This document shows, piece by piece, positions 1 to 4,142 of a stretch of 7,722 nt of DNA. The stretch covers positions 1 to 7,722 of the forward strand of contig JBBINN010000143.1 of the NCBI GenBank assembly GCA_037443885.1, written 5' to 3'. Made by a program: the position numbers and the translations under genes. Position 1 is the stretch's first letter. The number at the start of each line of letters is the position of its first letter. The DNA comes from SG8-30 sp037443885. Its GTDB lineage: Bacteria > Pseudomonadota > Gammaproteobacteria > Steroidobacterales > Steroidobacteraceae. The notes below the pieces were generated by a model. It was not told the origin of the DNA. It was given only the letters and a program-made list of their open reading frames with translations, and did no database searches.

Positions 1-395
1 TTGTCGAGGTTGCCGTTGTCGGGCCAGCTGTTGAGCGGCGCGAAGCGCTGGTTGCCGGTGCCGCCGCCGCCACGGCCGTCGGAGACGCGGTAGGTACCGG
101 CGCTGTGCCAGGCCATGCGGATGAACAGCCCGCCGTAGTGGCCCCAGTCGGCCGGCCACCAGTCCTGGGAATCCGTCATCAGCGCGTGAAGATCTATCTT
201 CAGCGCAGCGAGATCGAGCTTCCTGAATTCCTTCGCGTAGCTGAACTGCGCGCCCATGGGGTTGGACTTCGCGGAGTGCTGGTGAAGGATCTTCAGGTTC
301 AGCCGGTTCGGCCACCAGTCGCTGTTCGACTGGGATCCCTCGTGGGTGCGGGCGCCCGTCATTGCGGCGAATGGGCAGCTGGTCTCGCTGGGCAT
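1..395 (-). CDS. katG: Catalase-peroxidase KatG, N-terminal part (cut by window edge)
   Basis: Bifunctional haem enzyme that destroys hydrogen peroxide (catalase) and oxidises electron donors (peroxidase). Only the first 131 residues are present; the family is usually about 720-750 residues, so the rest lies left of the window. Reading down from ATG 395 the frame is unbroken. Seen directly: an N-terminal stretch with SETSCPF and the dipeptide DWWP twice (residues 26-29 and 78-81), and the distal haem-pocket motif RMAWHSAGTYR with Arg93, Trp96 and His97. These correspond to the family's catalytic Arg/Trp/His; the Trp is also the one cross-linked in the Met-Tyr-Trp adduct. GGGGTGNQRFAPLNSWPDN follows, as expected. 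The start is supported by AAGGAG 7 bases upstream of the ATG. A dyad and candidate promoter lie just upstream. Identification is firm from family knowledge. Confidence 0.96.
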   Translation of the reverse strand, partial: MPSETSCPFAAMTGARTHEGSQSNSDWWPNRLNLKILHQHSAKSNPMGAQFSYAKEFRKLDLAALKIDLHALMTDSQDWWPADWGHYGGLFIRMAWHSAGTYRVSDGRGGGGTGNQRFAPLNSWPDNGNLD

Positions 396-430
396 GCTGT
401 GCTCCTTGTTGATCGGGTCAGCGTCTGGCC

Positions 431-460
431 AATCTAGATGTGAACCGGCGATAGATCCAA
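431..460 (-). promoter_or_regulatory. katG: Candidate sigma70-type promoter of katG
   Basis: On the minus strand TTGGAT (455-460) and TAGATT (431-436) are separated by 18 bases. Each hexamer matches the consensus at four positions. Transcription would start near 424, giving a leader of about 30 bases before the katG ATG. The -35 element overlaps the inverted repeat at 447-465, an arrangement common for activator-controlled promoters. This is a pattern match only. Confidence 0.4.
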
Positions 461-465
461 TCGCC
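447..465. promoter_or_regulatory. Inverted repeat upstream of katG, possible OxyR/LysR-type operator
   Basis: A perfect dyad, GGCGAT-N7-ATCGCC, is centred about 60 bases upstream of the katG start and overlaps its candidate -35 element. One half reads GATAGATC on the plus strand, resembling the GATAG half of the OxyR consensus; the other half fits poorly (no matching CTATC). OxyR is the usual activator of katG in proteobacteria, so the position is suggestive, but the regulator assignment is inference. Confidence 0.35.
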
Positions 466-758
466 CGTGTCGATCGCATCGTCAGGCGCGCTCAATCGAG
501 GGTCGTCCGCCCTGCGGAACAGGATGCGCCCATGACGCTCTGAGTCAAAGACTCCCGCGGGCATCCAGGGTTCCGACCGGGACGCAGGCGGGTGCCGTGG
601 GAGCGCGGCGTCACCTGCCGCTCGGGCACCATCCGCAGCGTGAGGCCCGCCCCGTCGCCGGCGACCGTTCAGGTGACGATCTGGCCCTCGAAGCCGCGGG
701 GGTCGAACCTTACGCCAGGCGTATTGCGCTGACGTGCCAGGGAAACTCGCGGAAGGAA
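466..758. other. Intergenic stretch with no supported gene
   Basis: This lies upstream of katG and beyond the stop codon of the nucleotidyltransferase. Short open frames exist on both strands, but none shows a recognisable domain, a good ribosome site or protein-like composition. The plus-strand frame from 597 continues across the nucleotidyltransferase as an antisense shadow. One minus-strand frame (roughly 475-665) gives a peptide with TVAGDGAGLTLRMVPE, which could be a relic of a gene, but I cannot assign it. No tRNA or obvious terminator was seen. Confidence 0.5.
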
Positions 759-1409
759 CTAAAGGGACCAGCCACGCCGGCCCTTTGCCAGTGCCCGCTC
801 GAGGTCGCCGGGCTCGTCCAGATCTGCCGCTGCCGCCGGCAGGGGCACAGGCTTGACGGCGACCTGTCCCGAGCGCAGGAGGCCGCGTGCCCCAGCATCG
901 CCCCTCAGGCGGCGGGCAGCAGCGAAGACTGCCCGGGGCAGGAGTACCGGCGGGCCGAGAGTGCCATCCGTTTCAGCGGCGTGGATCATGCTGGGGTTCT
1001 CACGCCAGCGGGCGACGAGCCGCACCAGGTGCCCGGGTTCGAGGGCGTACTGATCGGCCAGCAGCACGATCGCGCCTCGGGCCGATCGGGGCAGTCGCGC
1101 GAGCCCCGCTGCGAGTGACGTGGACATTCCTTCGCGCCAGCGGCGGTTCACCACGATGAGGGGATGCGGCACGGTAAGAGCCGCGGCGAGCCGCGAGGCC
1201 CGGGCACCTAGCACCAGGACACAGCGCGGTCCGGCGACGGCCTGGCCGATCCTCACCGAGCGCTCGAGCAAGGTTGTAGATCCCTGGCGGACCAGTAGCT
1301 TGGCGCGGCCGAAGCGGCGGCTTGCGCCGGCGGCGAGGATGACGACCCAGACGGATTCGAAGACTGTCTCCTGCGGGGATCGTCCCCGGGCAGGTATGAT
1401 GACTGCCAT
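759..1409 (-). CDS. MobA/MocA-like nucleotidyltransferase family protein
   Basis: Predicted 216-residue NTP-transferase of the MobA-like/MocA (YgfJ) group. Members transfer a nucleotide, typically CMP, to molybdopterin cofactor or act in maturation of molybdenum hydroxylases; the substrate here is unknown. Seen: the nucleotide-binding loop LAAGASRRFGRAK at residues 25-37; VNRRWREGMSTSL (the family's N-x-x-x-x-x-G-M/L-x-x-S stretch); LLADQYAL in place of the usual metal-binding G/A-D-x-P/Q; GPPVLLPRAVF then LRGDAGARGLL; and the closing DLDEPGDL. No molybdenum enzyme genes are adjacent. The only standard in-frame start near the fold is ATG 1409, which adds about 20 residues before the usual N-terminus and has no Shine-Dalgarno. 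An AGGAG at 1368-1372 (minus strand) sits 6 bases before a TTC codon where a start would be expected. The ATG interlocks with that of the divergent phosphatase. Function is inferred from family; the start is uncertain. Confidence 0.85.
   Translation of the reverse strand: MAVIIPARGRSPQETVFESVWVVILAAGASRRFGRAKLLVRQGSTTLLERSVRIGQAVAGPRCVLVLGARASRLAAALTVPHPLIVVNRRWREGMSTSLAAGLARLPRSARGAIVLLADQYALEPGHLVRLVARWRENPSMIHAAETDGTLGPPVLLPRAVFAAARRLRGDAGARGLLRSGQVAVKPVPLPAAAADLDEPGDLERALAKGRRGWSL
1370..1394. promoter_or_regulatory. Dyad in the divergent start region
   Basis: Nested inverted repeats: outer arms CCTGC (1370-1374) and GCAGG (1390-1394), inner arms GGGGA (1375-1379) and TCCCC (1383-1387), a TCG centre and a GG bulge on the right. 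It lies just upstream of the phosphatase start codons and within the first codons of the nucleotidyltransferase as called. It could be an operator, an RNA hairpin in the phosphatase leader, or chance in GC-rich DNA. Confidence 0.35.
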
Positions 1410-1965
1410 GCGGAAAGAATACGCCAGACTGCGCCGCCGGCCCTTCCTGATGCCGCTCTGGCTGCCGGTGTTCGGCGCGATCGTCGCGCTGGCCTTCGCG
1501 GTCTGGCTGGTGCTGTCGGCCTCCACCACGCTGGTGATGGTCGTTCGCCACGCGGAGGCGGTGGCGGAGGCGGGCGCGGATCCGCTGCTGTCGGCGGAAG
1601 GCGAGGCCCGGGCGCAGCGTCTCGCGGCGCTCATGGCGACGGCCCAGGGCTTCGCGCCGGACGGTATCGTCGTCTCGGGACTCAGGCGGACGCAGGAAAC
1701 CGCGCGGCCGCTGGCCGCGGCGCTGGGGGTGCCGGTCGTGGTCGTCGAGGATCGCGACCCGAGGGCAGTGGCGGAGCGTGCGCTGGCCGAGTTCCAGGGC
1801 CAGCGGGTGCTCATCATCGGGCACAGCAACACGGTGCCGGAGATCGTCCAGCGCCTGTCGCGGGAGCCGGTTCCGGCGATGTCCGAGACCGAGTTCGGGA
1901 CGCTGTACATCGTGGCCGTGCCGCGCTTCAGCCGGCCGGTCGTGGCCCGGATCGAACTGCCCTAG
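1408..1965 (+). CDS. Membrane-anchored histidine phosphatase family protein
   Basis: Predicted 185-residue member of the phosphoglycerate mutase-like (SixA-type) histidine phosphatase family, which hydrolyses phosphate esters or phosphohistidine through a phospho-histidine intermediate. Seen: a basic N-terminus (RKEYARLRRR); one hydrophobic segment at about residues 13-37, predicted to anchor the protein in the inner membrane; VVRHAEA with Arg47 and catalytic His48; SGLRRTQETA with Arg93/Arg94 (second phosphate-binding site); and IIGHSNTV with His139. All core catalytic positions are present. The positive N-terminus argues that the domain is periplasmic (positive-inside rule), and RHA instead of RHG is a tolerated variant. 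Alternative in-frame ATGs lie at 1396 and 1399; none has a convincing ribosome site, so the exact start is uncertain. It is convergent with the peroxiredoxin and divergent from the nucleotidyltransferase. The substrate cannot be told from sequence. Confidence 0.85.
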   Translation: MRKEYARLRRRPFLMPLWLPVFGAIVALAFAVWLVLSASTTLVMVVRHAEAVAEAGADPLLSAEGEARAQRLAALMATAQGFAPDGIVVSGLRRTQETARPLAAALGVPVVVVEDRDPRAVAERALAEFQGQRVLIIGHSNTVPEIVQRLSREPVPAMSETEFGTLYIVAVPRFSRPVVARIELP

Positions 1966-1970
1966 CGAGG

Positions 1971-1988
1971 GAGTCGCGCCGCCGACTC
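1971..1988. terminator. Possible hairpin between convergent genes
   Basis: GAGTCG (1971-1976) and CGACTC (1983-1988) form a 6-bp stem with a 6-base loop, 6 bases after the phosphatase stop and in the 55-bp gap before the peroxiredoxin stop. The location suits a shared terminator of convergent genes, but there is no U-run on either strand, so an intrinsic terminator is only tentative. Confidence 0.3.
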
Positions 1989-2020
1989 GCGAGGCCGCGT
2001 TGCTTCCCGCAGCGGGTCCT

Positions 2021-2509
2021 TCAGCTGCCCCGCGGCTTGCGGCCGGGAGGGACGCGCTCTTTCGCCAGTGCCACCGCGTTCTCCACGAAGGCGAGGTGGC
2101 GGCCGATCCTGAGGTCGGCGAGAACCGAATCGCGCACGACGCGGCCCCGGTCGATCAGGAAGGTGGCACGGCGCACGCCGATTCCGAGCGGCCCGTCCAC
2201 GCCGAAGGCCCGGATCACCGACTTCTTCTCGTCGGACAGCAACGTGAAGGGCAGCGAGTACTCTTTGCGGAACCGCTCGTGGCTCTCGGGCGACTGCGGG
2301 CTCACGCCCACCACCTTGAGGCCCGCGCCGAGGATCTGCGTGTGCAGGTCCCTGAGATCGCACGCTTCCTTGGTGCAGCCCGGCGTGAAGTCCGCCGGGT
2401 AGAAGTAGAGGATGAGTGCCTCGCCGTCGAGCAACTCCGTCAGGCTGCGCTCGCGTCCCTCGTGGTCCGGCAGCTTGAACTCCGGCGCCTTTTCCCCGTT
2501 CCTGATCAT
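2021..2509 (-). CDS. bcp: Thiol peroxidase, Bcp/PrxQ-type peroxiredoxin
   Basis: Cytoplasmic peroxiredoxin of 162 residues that reduces hydrogen peroxide and organic hydroperoxides, normally recycled by thioredoxin. E. coli Bcp is 156 residues. Seen: MIRNGEKAPEFKLPDHEG, a typical AhpC/TSA-fold N-terminus; YFYPADFTPGCTKEACDLRD with peroxidatic Cys45 and resolving Cys50, the same spacing and numbering as E. coli Bcp; VVGVSPQSPESHERF and LPFTLLSDEKKSVIRAFGV as in the family; and RRATFLIDRGRVV near the C-terminus. The start at ATG 2509 is chosen because GGGAGG lies about 4 bases upstream and the protein then matches the family length; a longer frame reaches 2608 but that stretch overlaps the GNAT gene and looks non-coding. 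It lies 25 bp downstream of the GNAT gene on the same strand, so the two are probably co-transcribed. Confidence 0.94.
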   Translation of the reverse strand: MIRNGEKAPEFKLPDHEGRERSLTELLDGEALILYFYPADFTPGCTKEACDLRDLHTQILGAGLKVVGVSPQSPESHERFRKEYSLPFTLLSDEKKSVIRAFGVDGPLGIGVRRATFLIDRGRVVRDSVLADLRIGRHLAFVENAVALAKERVPPGRKPRGS

Positions 2510-2534
2510 CCGGCCTCCCTGTCTCCAGCCTGAC

Positions 2535-3014
2535 TCAATCTTCCCGGCGGGATGCCGGGCCCCGGAATACCTGCTCCATGAACTCGTAATTCGATGCGCG
2601 CAGCCCAAGGTGCGCGTAGATTTCCTGCGCGCGCGTGTTGGCGCGATCCACGTAAAGCCTCAGGCCGCACACCGCCGGGTCGGCCGAGGCCAGTCCAGCG
2701 GCGTGTCGGAACAGGGCCGAGAATACGCCCCGGCCGCGGTATGCGTCATCGACGTAGACGGACTGGATCCACCAGAAGCTGCCGTTGCGCCAGTCGCTCC
2801 ACTCGTAGGTGAGCATCATCTGGCCGACCGGCTTCCCGCCGACCTCGGCGATGAGGTAGCGGCCGAGCGACCGGTCGGCGAGCACCGTGGCAACCCCTGG
2901 CCGGAGCAGGGCGAGGTCGAGCACGATGTCCTCGGACTCGAGTGCGAGACGCCGGTTGGCCTCGACGACGAACTCGAGGTCGGATGCGATGGCGTCGCGC
3001 AGTATGAGATCCAT
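2535..3014 (-). CDS. GNAT family N-acetyltransferase
   Basis: Predicted 159-residue acetyl-CoA-dependent acetyltransferase; the acceptor is unknown. Seen: an N-terminal LRDAIASDLEFV typical of GNAT strand beta-1 and helix 1; YLIAEVGGKPVGQMMLTYEWSDW (beta-2 to beta-4); the acetyl-CoA pyrophosphate-binding motif A, VYVDDAYRGRGVFSALF, with R93-G-R-G96; and LRLYVDRANTRAQEIYAHLGL, the beta-5/alpha-4 region with the common N-x-x-A-x-x-x-Y signature. It covers a full single domain. Start chosen: ATG 3014; an in-frame GTG at 3026 would add four residues. Neither has a strong ribosome site. It is the first gene of a likely two-gene operon with the peroxiredoxin. Whether it acts on proteins, amines or amino acids cannot be judged from sequence. 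Confidence 0.9.
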   Translation of the reverse strand: MDLILRDAIASDLEFVVEANRRLALESEDIVLDLALLRPGVATVLADRSLGRYLIAEVGGKPVGQMMLTYEWSDWRNGSFWWIQSVYVDDAYRGRGVFSALFRHAAGLASADPAVCGLRLYVDRANTRAQEIYAHLGLRASNYEFMEQVFRGPASRRED

Positions 3015-3041
3015 GGCCCGCCGCACGGAGGAGGAAGTCTC

Positions 3042-3047
3042 ATGATA
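3042..3047 (-). promoter_or_regulatory. Possible -10 element for the GNAT-peroxiredoxin operon
   Basis: TATCAT on the minus strand, 27 bases upstream of the GNAT ATG. I see no good -35 hexamer at the right distance. Transcription would start near 3035, giving a short leader. Confidence 0.3.
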
Positions 3048-3088
3048 GCCGCCGGTGGCCCCGGGATGGGCCGGGCAGCGGGTTTCGC

Positions 3089-3117
3089 TTGCCGGGCGGG
3101 AGGTGCGTCACTACAAT
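3089..3117 (+). promoter_or_regulatory. Promoter of tRNA-Ala
   Basis: TTGCCG (3089-3094), a 17-base spacer, and TACAAT (3112-3117, five of six consensus bases). Transcription would begin near 3124, about 7 bases before the tRNA. The bases just after the -10 are GC-rich (CCGCGCC), the discriminator type associated with stringent control of stable RNA genes in proteobacteria; that control is inference. Confidence 0.7.
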
Positions 3118-3130
3118 TCCGCGCCTCGAT

Positions 3131-3206
<76 letters not shown>

Positions 3207-3215
3207 CCAGAACCC

Positions 3216-3243
3216 GAAAGGCCAGGCTCCCGCCTGGCCTTTC
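3216..3243 (+). terminator. Terminator hairpin after tRNA-Ala
   Basis: A perfect 12-bp stem, GAAAGGCCAGGC and GCCTGGCCTTTC, around a 4-base TCCC loop, starting 10 bases after the tRNA. The U-run is short (TTT within the stem), but the long GC-rich stem and position support intrinsic termination. The stem's A-run makes it potentially bidirectional. Confidence 0.8.
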
Positions 3244-3286
3244 CGCATCCGGGCATCCGACCCTCCGTCGGCCTGGACTTTCACGG

Positions 3287-3316
3287 TTGACTTTCCTGCT
3301 CGTCGCGTCCTAGCGT
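3287..3316 (+). promoter_or_regulatory. Candidate promoter of the histone-like gene
   Basis: TTGACT (3287-3292, five of six -35 bases) and a weak TAGCGT (3311-3316) separated by 18 bases. Transcription would start near 3323, about 36 bases before the ATG. Because the tRNA-Ala terminator lies upstream, this gene needs its own promoter. Confidence 0.45.
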
Positions 3317-3358
3317 TGCGTTGCGCCCGAGGGTCGGCGCGTGCACCAGGGGATTCAA

Positions 3359-3907
3359 ATGGCGATCCGCAAGAAGGCGGCCAAGAAGGCCGCGAAGAAG
3401 TCCGCGAAGAAGGCCGCCGGCAAGGCCAAAGTGGCCAGGAAAGCCGCGAAGAAGCCGGTCAGGAAGGCCGCGAAGAAGGCGCGGCGGACCACGCATCGCA
3501 GCTCGGCCGGCAAGAAGCTTTACGCGAAGCGCAATGCCAAGGGTCAGTTCAAGGACATCCAGACCTATGCGCGCGCCCATGCGGCCGACCTCCGCAAGAA
3601 GTCGAAGGTCGAGACGGCAGCCGCGCAGAAGAGCGTGAAGAAGGCTGCCAAGAAGGCCGCCAAGACCACCGCGCAACAGGTCAAGAAGGCGGCCGGCGCG
3701 ACTCGCCGCACGGTCGCCAAGGCTACCCAGACCGCCAAGAAGGCGATCCGCAAGACCGCCGTGCGGGTCCGCAAGGCGACTACGCAGGTCGAGCGCGCCG
3801 CCGAGCAGGCGGTGAAGACGACCGCGCAGGTCGTCGACCAGGCCGCGCAGAAGGTCGACGAGGCCGTCAGCGGCGCCGCCGAGCAGGCGGTGGAGAAGGT
3901 CGGTTGA
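3359..3907 (+). CDS. Histone H1-like lysine/alanine-rich basic protein
   Basis: A 182-residue protein with no Cys or Trp and three distinct parts. Residues 1-43 are KKAAKKAA-type repeats with 21 Lys/Arg, resembling the DNA-binding tails of eukaryotic H1 and bacterial H1-like proteins (AlgP, Chlamydia Hc1, Bordetella BpH1). Residues 51-82 form a compact non-repetitive motif, GKKLYAKRNAKGQF then KDIQTYARAHAADLRKKS, resembling a short YAKR-x-x-x-G-x-F element I recall from other small bacterial basic proteins. Residues 84-182 are an Ala/Lys/Thr/Gln/Val-rich helix predicted to be amphipathic or coiled-coil, becoming acidic near the end (QVVDQAAQKVDEAV) with AAEQAV occurring twice. Nucleoid binding is inferred from composition; no experimental family function is assigned. 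ATG 3359 is preferred over GTG 3341 because AGGGGA sits 5 bases upstream. It is flanked by tRNA-Ala and tRNA-Arg, and a long hairpin follows the stop. Confidence 0.85.
   Translation: MAIRKKAAKKAAKKSAKKAAGKAKVARKAAKKPVRKAAKKARRTTHRSSAGKKLYAKRNAKGQFKDIQTYARAHAADLRKKSKVETAAAQKSVKKAAKKAAKTTAQQVKKAAGATRRTVAKATQTAKKAIRKTAVRVRKATTQVERAAEQAVKTTAQVVDQAAQKVDEAVSGAAEQAVEKVG
3370..3480 (+). repeat. Degenerate AAGAAGGCCGC-type tandem repeats inside the histone-like gene
   Basis: The DNA encoding the basic tail is built from imperfect copies of AAGAAGGCC/GCGAAGAAG units, each giving Lys-Lys-Ala-Ala. A weaker set recurs near 3634-3665. Such repeats can change copy number by slippage, so length variation between strains is likely. 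The repeat pattern is visible directly; variability is inference. Confidence 0.6.
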
Positions 3908-3919
3908 ATTCCACACGCG

Positions 3920-3947
3920 CGCGGGCCGCGCAAGGGCGCGGTCCGCG
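3920..3947 (+). terminator. Long hairpin after the histone-like gene
   Basis: A 12-bp stem with one G:U pair (CGCGGGCCGCGC against GCGCGGTCCGCG) around a 4-base AAGG loop, beginning 12 bases after the stop codon and ending 26 bases before tRNA-Arg. There is no clear U-run (GCGCGTTGGGTT follows). It is a likely terminator or transcript-end stabiliser; it may also separate this gene from the tRNA. Confidence 0.55.
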
Positions 3948-3973
3948 GCGCGTTGGGTTACCATGCGGCCCGC

Positions 3974-4049
3974 GCCCCGGTAGCTCAGTGGATAGAGCGG
4001 CCGCCTCCTAAGCGGCAGGTCGCAGGTTCGACTCCTGTCCGGGGCACCA
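3974..4049 (+). tRNA. tRNA-Arg (anticodon CCT)
   Basis: A 76-base tRNA including encoded CCA. It folds as acceptor GCCCCGG/CCGGGGC, D-stem GCTC/GAGC with loop AGTGGATA, anticodon stem GCCGC/GCGGC around CTCCTAA, and T-arm GCAGG-TTCGACT-CCTGT. Anticodon CCT (4007-4009) reads AGG, a rare arginine codon in GC-rich genomes. A20 in the D-loop, an arginine identity feature, appears present. A weak TACCAT (3959-3964) may be its -10, but no good -35 is visible, so co-transcription with the upstream gene is possible. Confidence 0.96.
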
Positions 4050-4100
4050 CATTCCGCCGGCCGTCGGCCTGCGGGCGTCCCCTGCACGCTTCCCTTCCGG

Positions 4101-4106
4101 TATCAT
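4101..4106 (+). promoter_or_regulatory. Possible -10 element for sucAB
   Basis: TATCAT followed by the AT-rich run AGAAAAAT, the most AT-rich spot in the 93-bp gap between tRNA-Arg and sucA. No good -35 is visible. Transcription would start near 4113, giving a leader of about 30 bases. Alternatively sucAB is also read from upstream of the tRNA. Confidence 0.4.
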
Positions 4107-4142
4107 AGAAAAATTGCCCTGAACCGGAGCGTTGCCGACGCC

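Noticed and set aside
597..1118. Plus-strand 173-residue frame
   Set aside because: Mostly antisense to the nucleotidyltransferase, with no domain and no ribosome site.
1410..1910. N-terminal extension of the nucleotidyltransferase to 383 residues
   Set aside because: The added Ser/Thr/Arg-rich stretch is the antisense of the histidine phosphatase and lacks family similarity.
3281..4087. Minus-strand 268-residue frame with GAPDRSRTCDLPLRRRPLY
   Set aside because: Antisense of tRNA-Arg and the histone-like gene; the Leu/Gly/Arg-rich repeats are the complement of the KKAA codons.
4050..4100. Small GGCC-GTC-GGCC hairpin after tRNA-Arg
   Set aside because: The stem is only four pairs with mismatches beyond it and no U-run; too weak to call a terminator.
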